Shown here: positions 1-8,546 of the stretch, one piece after another
Position numbering within the stretch: the stretch's first letter is position 1
Layout of the letters: each line of letters starts with the position of its first letter
Assembly (NCBI RefSeq): GCF_001942345.1
Contig: NZ_MKKI01000022.1
Location: forward strand, 248,001-312,000
Length of the DNA stretch: 64,000 bases
Reading direction: 5' to 3'
DNA from: Corynebacterium sp. CNJ-954
Lineage (GTDB): Bacteria; Actinomycetota; Actinomycetes; Mycobacteriales; Mycobacteriaceae
Position numbers and translations under genes: made by a program
Notes under the pieces: generated by a model
What the model was told of the DNA's origin: nothing
The model's input: the letters and a program-made list of their open reading frames with translations, nothing else
Databases searched by the model: none

Positions 1-2
1 GA

Positions 3-485
3 CGTCTGACACATGACTGGTTCAGGACGGACCCGCCGAGCCGCAAGGAGATCAAGGCGCTGGCCGCGCATATCGACGAGACATTGGAGGAGCCGGTCGC
101 CCAGCTCAAGGAGGCGGGACCGGTTGATCTGGCTGTGGGGACATCGAAGACGTTCCGTATGCTGGCCAGGCTCACCGGCGCGGCGCCGTCGTCGGCGGGC
201 CCCAGGGTGCGTCGTGTACTGACCCGCCCGGGCGTGCGTCAGCTGACCTCCTTCATTTCCAGGATGACGGCTGCAGACCGTGCGGAGCTGGAGGGGGTGT
301 CCGTGGATCGTTCGGCGCAGGTGGTCGCGGGAGCCCTGGTGGCGGAGTCCACGATGCGCCATCTGGGGATCGAACAGCTGCAGTTGTGCCCGTGGGCGCT
401 GCGCGAAGGTGTGATCCTTCGCCGTGCCGATGCCGCGGACGCCGCCGAATTCGATCCGAACGTCGATTTCGACAGCACGACGTGA
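3..485 (+). CDS. Ppx/GppA-family phosphatase, C-terminal part (5' end outside window)
   Basis: The frame is open from the left edge and ends at TGA 483-485, giving about 160 residues. The opening R-L-T-H-D-W-F-R-T-D-P-P-S is the typical ending of the Ppx/GppA exopolyphosphatase / pppGpp phosphohydrolase fold, followed by the helical tail with a D-R-A-E-L-E-G segment. The family hydrolyses polyphosphate or the pppGpp 5' phosphate in the cytoplasm. The catalytic N-terminal ATPase-like lobe lies outside the window, so exopolyphosphatase and pppGpp phosphatase cannot be told apart. Position beside a Rv0497-like membrane protein and proC matches the mycobacterial ppx1 locus (from memory). Confidence 0.8.
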   Translation, partial: RLTHDWFRTDPPSRKEIKALAAHIDETLEEPVAQLKEAGPVDLAVGTSKTFRMLARLTGAAPSSAGPRVRRVLTRPGVRQLTSFISRMTAADRAELEGVSVDRSAQVVAGALVAESTMRHLGIEQLQLCPWALREGVILRRADAADAAEFDPNVDFDSTT

Positions 486-624
486 GTTTCGGCGACACGT
501 GACGGAGGCCGCTGACGGTGTCCGGATAAAAAGCTCGGAAAGGATCCCGGGAAAAAGTCCTGGTGAATTACCGTTTGTCGACGGTTCTACGGGAGCGTTG
601 ATCCACCGATGTGGGCTGTACACG

Positions 625-652
625 TGATAACTGTAAACTGTCACCTGATAAT
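625..652 (+). repeat. four tandem imperfect heptamers in the promoter region of the next gene
   Basis: Read in steps of seven, positions 625-652 are TGATAAC, TGTAAAC, TGTCACC, TGATAAT. All four start with TG and share A at position five. The first and last copies begin 21 bp apart, two helical turns, so they could sit on one face of the DNA. The array lies about 100 bp upstream of the start at 753 in a 267-bp gene-free gap. It could be an operator for a response regulator that binds direct repeats, or include part of the promoter; no regulator is identified. Confidence 0.4.
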
Positions 653-752
653 TGAGGCATGCGTGTAGGACGCCGGACGATGCGGTGGCCACCGCGGTGC
701 CTTGTGCCCGCCGCCCGGTCCGGCGGGAGATGACCGATGATGGGAACGACGG

Positions 753-1715
753 ATGAGTGAGAAGCTGACTGTTGCGGAGCTTATGGCCCGCAACGCCAAG
801 GACGGTGCTCGCAGAGCTGACCGTCCTCGGCGTCGACGTAATCTCGAGGACGGCGGGGTCTCGGTCTCCGAACTGACCGGTTCCATTCCCGTCGTCAGCG
901 ACGAGGACCTCGGTCAGGACGGTGCGGTCGGCACCGCCGAGGATCTCGCACCCGCCGATGCAGATATCCCCGCCGGCACGACCGCCGACCGTCATCCACA
1001 TCAGGGTGGACACGAACTCGACGGACAAGACGTCGTTGACGGTGAGGTCATCGACGAATACGACGAGGCTGAGGCTTTCGAGGGGCCTGAGGAGTCCGAG
1101 GAGTCCGAGGAGTCCGCGGAACCCGACGAGGTTGATGCAGTTGACGGCATCGCTGGAGCCGACCAGGACGAGCGGGACATCGTCGCTACCGACACCGGTG
1201 AGACTCCGGATGAAGCAGACGCCGGGGCGGCAGAGACCACCGTTCTCCCTCGTGTCGACGCCCGGACGGAATCGCCTGTAGGCGCGGACACCGGGGTCGA
1301 GTCTGAGGTCGCCCACGATGCGGAACCGCTCGAGGATACTGCCGGAGAGGCTGAGTTCGTCGGGTCCGTCGGGTCCGTCGAGCAGACGGTTTCCGCCGAA
1401 GAACAGGCTGACGGGCAGGCAGAGGCAGACCCCGACAAGATCATCGAGTACGAGGACGACGCCATCTCCTGGCCCGCACTGCTGGGGCAGACTGCTCTCG
1501 CCGTGGTCATCGGCGTCGTCATCTTCTTCGGCTTCACCCTGCTGTGGGACAAGCTGGGCACTGCCCTCGTCCTGGTCATGTCCGGCATCGTCACCCTGGT
1601 GTGTGTCGGTGTCGTCCACGCTCTCCTTCGTCACCGTCACACACTGGTCCTCATCCTCGCGTTCATCGTGGGCCTCGTGATCACGCTGGGGCCGCGTCTG
1701 ATCATGTCGATCTGA
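753..1715 (+). CDS. acidic membrane protein with C-terminal transmembrane segments (Rv0497-like position)
   Basis: 320 residues from ATG 753. The N-terminus is short and basic (R-R-A-D-R-P-R-R-R-R near residue 20). About 200 residues of very acidic, low-complexity sequence rich in D, E, A and V follow. The last 85 residues hold roughly three hydrophobic segments ending at I-M-S-I. The layout suggests a cytoplasmic disordered domain tethered to the membrane. A homologue sits beside ppx in mycobacteria, but no function is known to me. The acidic region contains a 9-bp tandem DNA repeat (1089-1115). A promoter probably lies in the 486-752 gap. Confidence 0.75.
   Translation: MSEKLTVAELMARNAKDGARRADRPRRRRNLEDGGVSVSELTGSIPVVSDEDLGQDGAVGTAEDLAPADADIPAGTTADRHPHQGGHELDGQDVVDGEVIDEYDEAEAFEGPEESEESEESAEPDEVDAVDGIAGADQDERDIVATDTGETPDEADAGAAETTVLPRVDARTESPVGADTGVESEVAHDAEPLEDTAGEAEFVGSVGSVEQTVSAEEQADGQAEADPDKIIEYEDDAISWPALLGQTALAVVIGVVIFFGFTLLWDKLGTALVLVMSGIVTLVCVGVVHALLRHRHTLVLILAFIVGLVITLGPRLIMSI
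1089..1115 (+). repeat. three perfect copies of a 9-bp unit inside the acidic membrane protein gene
   Basis: GAGGAGTCC occurs three times head to tail, encoding repeated Glu-Glu-Ser. Because the unit is a multiple of three, gain or loss of a copy would change protein length without breaking the frame. The same gene holds a second short repeat near 1363-1380 (GGGTCCGTC twice). Confidence 0.8.
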
Positions 1716-1779
1716 CTCCTGCCTTCCTACCGCCACCCGTGAGTGGCGAGCTTCACCGCCGCGTGGCACGCTGGTGCGC

Positions 1780-2609
1780 ATGACACGTATTGCATTCATC
1801 GGTGGAGGAAATATCGGAGAGGCCCTCATCTCGGGCCTCGTGAGCGGGGACGGTTCGGCAGACAAGCCCGACGTCGTCGTGTTCGATCCGAGCGCCAAAC
1901 GTCTGGACTTCCTCCGCGAGAAGTACGGCATCACCGGAGCGGACGACGCCGCCACCGCCGCCTCGGAGGCGGATTTCGTCGTCATCGCCGTGAAGCCCCA
2001 CATCGTCCCCTCCGTCCTGGAGGACATCTCCTCGACCCTCGACAACAACGACACCGAGACCGTCGTGGTCTCGGTGGCGCGGGCGTCAGCCTGGCGACCA
2101 TGGAGGCAGGCCTGGCGGCCGGTGTCCCGGCCGTCCGCGTCATGCCCAACACACCCATGCTCGTCGGCAAGGGCATGAGCGCCGTCGCCGGTGGCCGCTT
2201 CACCTCCGAGGAGCAGGTCGAGTCCGTGAAGGACCTCTTCGCCACCGTCGGCCAGTCCGTCGCCGTCGCGGAGAAGGACATCGACGCGGTCACCGCCGTC
2301 TCAGGCTCCGGACCGGCGTATATCTTCATGGTCGCCGAGGCGATGACCGATGCGGGAGTGCAGCTCGGCCTGACCCGCCCGATCGCTCAGCAGCTCGCCG
2401 TCGCCACCGTTGAGGGCGCAGCCACCATGATGGCCCAGGGAGACAAGAACCCGGTGGATCTCCGTGCCAATGTCACCAGCCCCGGCGGTACCACGGCCGC
2501 TGCCACCCGCGGCCTGGAGGAGAACGGTCTCCGCACGGCGTTCTTCCGTGCCATGCAGGCCTGTGTCGATCGTTCGGTGGAGCTCGGCCGTCCGGCCGGA
2601 GAGAACTGA
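1780..2609 (+). CDS. proC: pyrroline-5-carboxylate reductase, reading frame broken by one missing base
   Basis: Catalyses the last step of proline synthesis (pyrroline-5-carboxylate to proline, NADPH). ATG 1780 begins [16 protein letters not shown], the Rossmann nucleotide-binding motif. The frame from ATG 1780 runs to V-V-S-V-A near 2078, then runs wrong. The next frame continues as [12 protein letters not shown] and on through [16 protein letters not shown] and the signature V-T-S-P-G-G-T-T to TGA 2609. Restoring one G in the run at 2075-2083 (GCGCGGG for GCGGCGGG) gives a continuous 276-residue enzyme, the usual length. All family motifs are present, so a sequence error is more likely than gene death. 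Confidence 0.9.
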
Positions 2610-2851
2610 CCCTGAAGCCCAACTTCCCCCCGTCCGGGGGTGGCGGTGAATGGAAGACACCACCTGTGCCCCTCAAGTCACAACCGTGTCACCAGTGTCT
2701 CCCGTCTCCCGGATAATCAGCCGTCATCTTTTGTCATTCGCGTCGCAATATTCTCAGGAATAACGATAGGATGGTGCCAGCGCCCGACGTGTCGAAGTTC
2801 TGCAGGAGGGGAAGCCTGCAGCGCGTGCGTGCGTCGTAAGGATTGGAAATT

Positions 2852-3052
2852 ATGGCAAACAATGACAGTGGTACGTTCCTGACGGTCGCGGAGGTCGCCG
2901 AGCTTATGCGGGTGTCCAAGATGACCGTCTACCGCCTGGTTCACTCCGGTGAGCTGCCGGCGGTGCGTGTCGGCCGCTCTTTCCGCGTGCATGAGCAGGC
3001 GGTGGAAGAGTACCTGGGTGCCTCGATCTATGAGGCCGGCCAGACAGGCTAG
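2852..3052 (+). CDS. small excisionase-family helix-turn-helix DNA-binding protein
   Basis: 66 residues from ATG 2852. F-L-T-V-A-E-V-A-E-L-M-R-V-S-K-M-T-V-Y-R is a MerR/excisionase-type winged helix (HTH_17) with the recognition helix at T-V-Y-R-L-V, followed by the wing G-E-L-P-A-V-R-V-G-R-S-F-R-V. This short protein is conserved next to proC and the bS22 gene in mycobacteria (Rv0500A position). It is chromosomal here, with no integrase nearby, so an excisionase role is unlikely and a regulatory or nucleoid role is more plausible. A possible -10 TAGGAT lies near 2766, leaving a leader of about 75 nt. A hairpin follows the stop. Confidence 0.85.
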   Translation: MANNDSGTFLTVAEVAELMRVSKMTVYRLVHSGELPAVRVGRSFRVHEQAVEEYLGASIYEAGQTG

Positions 3053-3057
3053 CGCTG

Positions 3058-3080
3058 CCGTCCCCCTCGTGGGGACGGTT
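3058..3080 (+). terminator. hairpin after the HTH gene
   Basis: CCGTCCCC (3058-3065) pairs with GGGGACGG (3071-3078) around a 5-nt loop, only 6 nt after the stop codon. Only two T follow, so on its own it is a weak terminator. A stronger one lies at 3102-3149. Confidence 0.5.
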
Positions 3081-3101
3081 CCGGGGCCACCTGACCCCGG
3101 C

Positions 3102-3149
3102 GCCCCTTCAGTCCACCGGTGATGAGCCGGTGGGGTGGAGGGGCTTTTT
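3102..3149 (+). terminator. Rho-independent terminator between the HTH gene and bS22
   Basis: GCCCC at 3102 pairs with GGGGC ending at 3144, with a long inner stem including CCACCGG / CCGGTGG around TGATGA. TTTTT follows at 3145-3149. It separates the HTH gene from the bS22 gene, whose promoter must then lie in 3150-3329. Confidence 0.8.
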
Positions 3150-3329
3150 GCTGGGGTCTTTTGCTGTGGCAATGGTGCGCCAGTTAAACTGGTCTCCATT
3201 CGTGTCGGATCGGTCCCGATCGGTGAGGTTCCCCTGCCGTTTGCCGTCCGCCCGCGGTGCCACGGGTATCGTGCGGGAACCGACCAGCAGCATGATCCTT
3301 AACCGAAGACCAACCACGAGGGAGGACCC

Positions 3330-3431
3330 ATGGGTTCTGTCATCAAGAAGCGTCGTAAGCGCATGTCGAAGAAGAAGCACCGCAAGATGCTTCGCCGTAC
3401 CCGTGTCCAGCGGCGGAAACTCGGCAAATAA
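3330..3431 (+). CDS. 30S ribosomal protein bS22 (33 residues, AURKAIP1/COX24 type)
   Basis: A 33-residue, extremely basic protein beginning [12 protein letters not shown] and ending R-R-K-L-G-K. The [20 protein letters not shown] pattern is that of actinobacterial bS22, a small ribosomal subunit protein seen in mycobacterial ribosome structures. The ribosome binding site GAGGGAGGA lies about 7 nt before ATG 3330. It is followed by an untranslated gap and a leaderless gene. The position after the HTH gene matches mycobacteria (Rv0500B). Its size makes it easy for gene callers to miss. Confidence 0.92.
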   Translation: MGSVIKKRRKRMSKKKHRKMLRRTRVQRRKLGK

Positions 3432-3562
3432 GCCGGTGCACCACGAGGCGCGGTTCTGCCACCCCTTCCCGGGGTCGGGGCCGCGTCTTGTTCTGTGTCC
3501 GGGGTCGTCCGGGCTCGTCTGGGACAGCTGAGGGTGTCACGTGCGGGGAAGGGGCGGCAGAC

Positions 3563-3568
3563 TAGTCT
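3563..3568 (+). promoter_or_regulatory. -10 hexamer TAGTCT of a leaderless transcript
   Basis: TAGTCT ends 8 nt before ATG 3577, the spacing at which transcription would start at or next to the start codon. Confidence 0.5.
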
Positions 3569-3576
3569 CGGGGAGT

Positions 3577-3873
3577 ATGGACAGTACTCCGCAGCTTCCG
3601 GACCATGGCCCGACCGTGACGCTCATGGTCCGGGCCACCTGCGGCTCGTGCAGACGGGTCAGGGAACAGATCGCTCCGGTCTGCCGTGAACAGGGGGCGC
3701 CACTGCAGGTCGTGGACGTGGATTCGGAGCGCGCCCTGGCCATCCAGTTCGGTGACCGGGTGCCCGTGGTTCTCGTGGACGACGAGGAGATCGCCTGTTG
3801 GGAGATCGACGACGACGAACTCATTGACGCACTGAGATCGGCACGCGCCACGGGGTCACCGGGAGTCCTGTGA
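3577..3873 (+). CDS. glutaredoxin-like (thioredoxin-fold) protein, DUF836 type
   Basis: 98 residues. V-T-L-M-V-R-A-T-C-G-S-C-R-R-V starts with a thioredoxin-fold strand carrying a CxxC (C-G-S-C) redox pair near residue 23. V-P-V-V-L-V-D-D-E-E-I supplies the cis-proline region (V-P-V) expected of the fold. Short cytoplasmic glutaredoxin-like proteins of this type are found beside hemA in actinobacteria. The substrate is unknown. It lacks a membrane anchor, unlike the cytochrome c thioredoxin at 16808. It begins at ATG 3577 with a leaderless-type promoter. Confidence 0.8.
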   Translation: MDSTPQLPDHGPTVTLMVRATCGSCRRVREQIAPVCREQGAPLQVVDVDSERALAIQFGDRVPVVLVDDEEIACWEIDDDELIDALRSARATGSPGVL

Positions 3874-4067
3874 AAGAACTTGTGGTGCCGGGGCATTAAC
3901 CGGGGGTCGGTAACAGTGCTCTCCGGTGCTTTTGTTATTGGGGGGCATAAGGGGATACCGTAGGTACCTGGTACCGCATGACGGCGTCGACCACCGGGGA
4001 CCGGTGGGCGGAAGACGCCGCTGCGGAAAAAATGACCACTGACGATTTCGCGGGAGGCTGTGCAGCC

Positions 4068-5549
4068 ATGGCAGGACTCGGGATCACCGGACCGGCAGCC
4101 GTCCTCCTGGTCGGCTTGTCCTTCCGGTCGGCACCTGTGCCAGTTCTCGAGAAGGCCTCGGTCTCTCCGGCGGAATTGAATCGTCTGGAGCGTGACCTTG
4201 TCGGGGGAGAGTGCGTCACTGAGGCGCTGATCCTTTCCACGTGCAACCGTATGGAGTTCTACGTCGCCACGTCGGCGTTCCACCCCGCGCTGGACCATGT
4301 GGTCGAGACTGTCGCCGCGCATGCGCAGATGGACGCCGTCGAGCTCGAACCTTATCTGTACGTCCGTTACGCGGATGCGGCTGCGGAACACATGCTGACT
4401 GTCGCCGCCGGACTGGATTCAATGGTGGTGGGCGAGCAGCAGGTCATCGGACAGCTGCGCAACGCGTACACCTCAGCCTCGGACAACGGTGTGGTGGGTA
4501 CCGCGCTGCACGACCTCACGCAGCGTGCACTCCGCACCGGCAAGCGGGTCCACACGGAGACCAGCGTCGACGAGGCGGGTTCCTCCATGGTCAGTTTCGC
4601 GTTGGACCATGCCCTGGCTGAACTGGGCGTGCAGGACATGTCCGGCCGTGATGCGGTGGTCATCGGCGCCGGTGCCATGGCCTCGTTGGCGTCGACCTAC
4701 CTCGGTCGGTCCGGCGTCCGCCACGTCACGGTGGTCAACCGGACGGTCGGCCGTGCGGAGAACCTGGCCGCACACGCCAGGGAGGCCGGCGTCGACGCAC
4801 ATGCGGTGGGGCTGGACAATCTGGCGGACGCCCTCAGCGGCGCGGACGTCGTGGTCTCGGCGACCGGTGCCGTCGGTACGGTGCTGGGTCCCGATGACCT
4901 CGCGGCGACGCAGCTGGACCACCCCCGCCGGATGGTTCTGGTTGATCTGTCGATGCCCCGTGACATCGACGATGCGGTGGTTGAGGTCGCAGCGGGGGAC
5001 GGTGCGGCAGACAGTGCTGACGTCCGGCTGTTGAACATCGAGGAGCTCACCGCACTCGCGGGCGACGGCGCCCGGGACGAGTCCGCCGCGCGTGACATAG
5101 TGGCCACCGAACTGTCGGAGTACCTGGAGCAGGTGCGTGTGCAGTCGGTCGTGCCGACGGTGAAGGCGCTGCGCCGTCGCGCCGCCGATGTCGTGGACGA
5201 TGAACTCGGCCAGCTGGTCCGGCGGACACCCGGCATGAGTGACGAGGACCGTGCCGAGGTCGCCCGTACCGTACGCAGGGTGGTCGACAAGCTTCTCCAC
5301 GCACCGACGGTCCAGGTCAAGAAACTGAGTTCCCAGGACGGGACAGTGAACTACGCCGAGGCACTGGCGACCCTGTTCAATCTTCCGTCCAGCGGGAGCT
5401 CGGTGGTCTCTCAGGCCATCGAACCCGGTGACGCCGGCAAGGCCCGGATCGGGAATGTACTGCAACAGAGCACGACGATCCCGCAGGAGTACGTGGAGTT
5501 CCCGGACGCGGCGTCCGAGGTACCTGACAGGACAGAGGAGGCATCGTGA
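4068..5549 (+). CDS. hemA: glutamyl-tRNA reductase
   Basis: First committed step of C5-pathway tetrapyrrole synthesis: glutamyl-tRNA-Glu to glutamate-1-semialdehyde, NADPH dependent, with HemL as next enzyme. V-L-L-V-G-L-S-F-R-S-A-P-V opens the catalytic domain. L-I-L-S-T-C-N-R-M-E carries the active-site cysteine. V-V-I-G-A-G-A-M-A-S-L is the NADPH motif, and the C-terminal helical dimerisation domain follows. Start at ATG 4068 is chosen because GGGAGG sits 10 nt upstream and it places V-L-L-V-G-L close to the N-terminus. ATG 3978 in the same frame would add 30 residues. The 3' end overlaps hemC by 4 bp (GTGA), implying translational coupling. Confidence 0.95.
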   Translation: MAGLGITGPAAVLLVGLSFRSAPVPVLEKASVSPAELNRLERDLVGGECVTEALILSTCNRMEFYVATSAFHPALDHVVETVAAHAQMDAVELEPYLYVRYADAAAEHMLTVAAGLDSMVVGEQQVIGQLRNAYTSASDNGVVGTALHDLTQRALRTGKRVHTETSVDEAGSSMVSFALDHALAELGVQDMSGRDAVVIGAGAMASLASTYLGRSGVRHVTVVNRTVGRAENLAAHAREAGVDAHAVGLDNLADALSGADVVVSATGAVGTVLGPDDLAATQLDHPRRMVLVDLSMPRDIDDAVVEVAAGDGAADSADVRLLNIEELTALAGDGARDESAARDIVATELSEYLEQVRVQSVVPTVKALRRRAADVVDDELGQLVRRTPGMSDEDRAEVARTVRRVVDKLLHAPTVQVKKLSSQDGTVNYAEALATLFNLPSSGSSVVSQAIEPGDAGKARIGNVLQQSTTIPQEYVEFPDAASEVPDRTEEAS

Positions 5550-6535
5550 GCGGTGAGACTGCTGCGCCGCGGAATCTTCTCGTCGGCACCCGGGCGAGCA
5601 ACCTCGCGCGGACCCAGGCAGGGACGGTCCGTGACGCGCTCACAGACGTCCTACGGGGTATGTTCGCTGATGCCGCCGGCGAGGCGGAACTGCACTTCGT
5701 ACACACTCCGGGAGACGCGTCCCAGAAGGCGCAGACACCGGTCAACCGCATCGGCGTCGGCGTCTTCACCGAGACTCTGCGCAACGCCCTCGCCGCCGGG
5801 GAGTGCGATGTCGCGGTGCATTCGTTCAAGGACCTGCCCACCGCACCGGACGACAGGTTCATCATGGTCGTCCCGGCCCGTGTCGATCCCCGCGAGGTGC
5901 TCGTGAGTCTCGACGGTGTGGCCCTGCGGGATCTCCCGGACGGGGCGAAGATCGGTACTGGCGCTCCCCGGCGTGTCTCCCAGATCCGTGCACTGCGTCC
6001 GGACCTGGAGGTCTGTCCGTTGCGGGGCAACATCGACACCCGGATGGGCCGGGTCGCCGCCGATGACCTCGACGCGGTCGTGCTGGCACGGGCCGGACTT
6101 GAACGGGTCGGGGAGATCGACCGGGCCTCTGAGACCGTGTCTGTCGATGACATCCTTCCCGCGCCCGCCCAGGGTGCGTTGTGCGTGGAGGTCCGGGCCG
6201 ACGATGAAGAGGCAGTAGCTGCAGTCCTCGGACTGGATGACCCGGTGTCCCATGCGACCGCCGTCGCCGAGCGTGCCGTCCTCGCTGAATTACAGGCGGG
6301 ATGCACGGCCCCTGTCGGCGCATGGTCGACCTACGAGAACGGGACACTGACGTTACGTGGCGGTGTCTTCGCCTTCGACGGGTCAAGACAGCTGGTGCGT
6401 GAAGACTCCGTCTCCCTGGAGATCCCCGAGGGGCCGTGGCTCCGCACCGCCGCCGAGCTCGGCCATGCGGTCGGTCGTGATCTCATCGACGGCGGCGCCG
6501 CCGAGATCATCACCGACATCGTCGGTGCCCGTTGA
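5546..6535 (+). CDS. hemC: hydroxymethylbilane synthase (porphobilinogen deaminase)
   Basis: Polymerises four porphobilinogens into hydroxymethylbilane. 329 residues starting at GTG 5546, inside the end of hemA. Visible motifs are V-G-T-R-A-S-N-L-A-R-T-Q at the N-terminus, A-V-H-S-F-K-D-L-P, the arginine-rich substrate loop G-A-P-R-R-V-S-Q and P-L-R-G-N-I-D-T-R. The dipyrromethane cofactor is attached at the Cys of L-Q-A-G-C-T-A-P-V-G. Length is normal for the family. It lies in the same operon as hemA, with hemD 95 bp downstream. Confidence 0.96.
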   Translation: MSGETAAPRNLLVGTRASNLARTQAGTVRDALTDVLRGMFADAAGEAELHFVHTPGDASQKAQTPVNRIGVGVFTETLRNALAAGECDVAVHSFKDLPTAPDDRFIMVVPARVDPREVLVSLDGVALRDLPDGAKIGTGAPRRVSQIRALRPDLEVCPLRGNIDTRMGRVAADDLDAVVLARAGLERVGEIDRASETVSVDDILPAPAQGALCVEVRADDEEAVAAVLGLDDPVSHATAVAERAVLAELQAGCTAPVGAWSTYENGTLTLRGGVFAFDGSRQLVREDSVSLEIPEGPWLRTAAELGHAVGRDLIDGGAAEIITDIVGAR

Positions 6536-6630
6536 CCTGGTATTGACCGGTCTGTCGCACCGTTTCCCTGCGGCCCAGCCATGCCCCCAGCCCACCAGCA
6601 CTGCCTGACCTACCTGAGAAAGTCACCTCG

Positions 6631-8484
6631 ATGACCACTGCCGGAATTGCCCAGACGGGTCCCACGAACAGTCCACTGACTGGCCGCGGACGCGTCCTGT
6701 TCGTCGGCGCCGGCCCCGGAAACCCGGAGCTGCTGACGGTCCGTGCCCGCGAGATCCTCGAAAACACCGCCCACGTCTGGGTCGACCCCGCTGTCACCGA
6801 GGCCGTCCGCGCCATCATCGCCGATGCCCTGCCGGTCCCGGAGGACAAGCGCATCGCCGCAGAGAAGGAGTGGGAGGCCGAGCTTGAGGCAGCGAAGGCG
6901 GCGGGTGCCCGACGTCGGCCCCGTCGACCCGCTGAGGTCACCGCCGCCGAGATCGTGTACGCGGCGCCTCACACGACTGAAGCAGTGGCAGCACACGCCG
7001 CCGCGGAGGATGCTGCGCGCGAGGCTGAGGCCGGGGGCTACGCCAGCTACCCGGACACGCCGGACCCGGATGAGATCCGTCCGGTCGAGGCCTCCGAGGT
7101 CGCACATGCGATGGTCGACCACGTCCGCCACGGCCACAGCGTTGTCCGGCTCGTCGCCGGGAATCCGGTGAGCAACCCCGCCGTCCTCATGGAGCTGCAG
7201 GAGGTCGCGGCGCTCGGTGTGGAGTTCGAGGTGGTGCCGGGAATGACCGGTGCCTCGGCGCTCCCGGCGTACACCGGCATCGCCACCGGCGACGGCTACA
7301 CCGCGGTCGACCTGAGGTCGGATGCGACATCGGAGGTCGACTGGGACGGTATCGCCGCGGCACCGAAGCCGCTGATCCTCACCGCCGGGCCGTCGGATCT
7401 GCCGACGATCACCGCGGAGCTGAAACGGCGCGACGTCGTCGGAAGCACCCCGGTCACCGTCACCTCGCACGCCACGACGCGCCGGCAGCGTTCCTACGAC
7501 GTCACCCTCGACACCCTGAAGTCCGTCGTCGCGGCCTCGGGCCCGTTGGCCAAGGAAGGGGAGATGCCCCAGGAACTGGTCGTCACCGTCGGTACCCAGG
7601 CCAGTCGTCGCAGCAAGTACTCATGGTGGGAGAACCGGTCCCTGTACGGGTGGACGGTGCTCGTGCCGCGGGCGAAGGATCAGGCCGGTCCGATGAGCGC
7701 CCGGTTGGCGTCGCACGGGGCGATTCCGATCGAGGTCCCGACGATCTCGGTGGAGCCGCCGAGGAGCCCGGCGCAGATGGAACGTGCGATCAAGGGGCTC
7801 GTCGACGGCCGGTACCACTGGATCGTCTTCACCTCCGTCAACGCGGTGAAGGCCGTGTGGGAGAAACTCGCCGAGTTCGGGCTGGACGCCCGTGCACTGG
7901 CGGGTGTCCGGGTCGCGGCCGTAGGCGCGAAGACCGCCCAGGCCGTCCGCGACCTCGGGATCACCCCGGAACTGCTGCCGAAGTCCAACGCCCGCAACGC
8001 CTCGGGACTGGTGGACGTGTTCCCGGCGTACGACGAGGACCTCGACCCGGTCGACCGGGTCCTGCTTCCGCGTGCCGACATCGCCACGGACACCCTGGTC
8101 GACGGGCTCGTTGACCTGGGGTGGTCGGTCGAGGACGTCGTCGCCTACCGCACGGTGCGCGCCGCGCCTCCCAGCCAGGAGGTCCGGGACATGATCAAGT
8201 CCGGTGGTTTCGACGCAGTGTGCTTCACCTCGTCATCGACGGTGAAGAACCTGGTCGGCATCGCCGGAAAGCCGCACACCCGCACCATCATCGCCTGCAT
8301 CGGCCCCATGGCCGCCCAGACGGCGCGTGAACACGGCCTGCGGGTGGACGTCATGCCTGAGGTGGCCGGTGTCCCCGAGCTCGTGGACGCCCTGGCCCAC
8401 CACGTGGCCGAGCTCCGCGCCGCCGGTCAACTGCCGCCGCCGCGGAAGCGTCGTCGTCGGCGCCGTCCTGCGACAGGGCAGTAG
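6631..8484 (+). CDS. hemD: CobA-like methyltransferase domain fused to uroporphyrinogen-III synthase
   Basis: 617 residues, two domains. Residues about 20-260 resemble the SAM-dependent uroporphyrinogen-III methyltransferase fold ([22 protein letters not shown]). They carry a charged Ala/Glu-rich insertion, and the usual G-G-D-P motif reads A-G-N-P-V, so methyltransferase activity is doubtful. Residues about 330-600 are HemD, which closes hydroxymethylbilane into uroporphyrinogen III ([15 protein letters not shown]). The C-terminus is a basic tail with R-K-R-R-R-R-R-R. Fusions of this kind are usual in Mycobacteriales. Operon with hemC and hemB. Confidence 0.93.
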   Translation: MTTAGIAQTGPTNSPLTGRGRVLFVGAGPGNPELLTVRAREILENTAHVWVDPAVTEAVRAIIADALPVPEDKRIAAEKEWEAELEAAKAAGARRRPRRPAEVTAAEIVYAAPHTTEAVAAHAAAEDAAREAEAGGYASYPDTPDPDEIRPVEASEVAHAMVDHVRHGHSVVRLVAGNPVSNPAVLMELQEVAALGVEFEVVPGMTGASALPAYTGIATGDGYTAVDLRSDATSEVDWDGIAAAPKPLILTAGPSDLPTITAELKRRDVVGSTPVTVTSHATTRRQRSYDVTLDTLKSVVAASGPLAKEGEMPQELVVTVGTQASRRSKYSWWENRSLYGWTVLVPRAKDQAGPMSARLASHGAIPIEVPTISVEPPRSPAQMERAIKGLVDGRYHWIVFTSVNAVKAVWEKLAEFGLDARALAGVRVAAVGAKTAQAVRDLGITPELLPKSNARNASGLVDVFPAYDEDLDPVDRVLLPRADIATDTLVDGLVDLGWSVEDVVAYRTVRAAPPSQEVRDMIKSGGFDAVCFTSSSTVKNLVGIAGKPHTRTIIACIGPMAAQTAREHGLRVDVMPEVAGVPELVDALAHHVAELRAAGQLPPPRKRRRRRRPATGQ

Positions 8485-8533
8485 GAGGCGTCACGGGGGA
8501 GAGCCGGGCTGATCCCGACCTCCGCGCCCGGCG

Positions 8534-8539
8534 TACCAT
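8534..8539 (+). promoter_or_regulatory. -10 hexamer TACCAT of a leaderless hemB transcript
   Basis: TACCAT is followed by exactly 7 nt and then ATG 8547, suggesting hemB has its own leaderless promoter in addition to readthrough from hemD. Confidence 0.5.
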
Positions 8540-8546
8540 CAGCACC

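Noticed and set aside
2852..3052. Excisionase-like gene as a sign of a prophage or integrated element
   Set aside because: No integrase, attachment repeat or phage gene nearby, and the gene is part of a conserved chromosomal neighbourhood.
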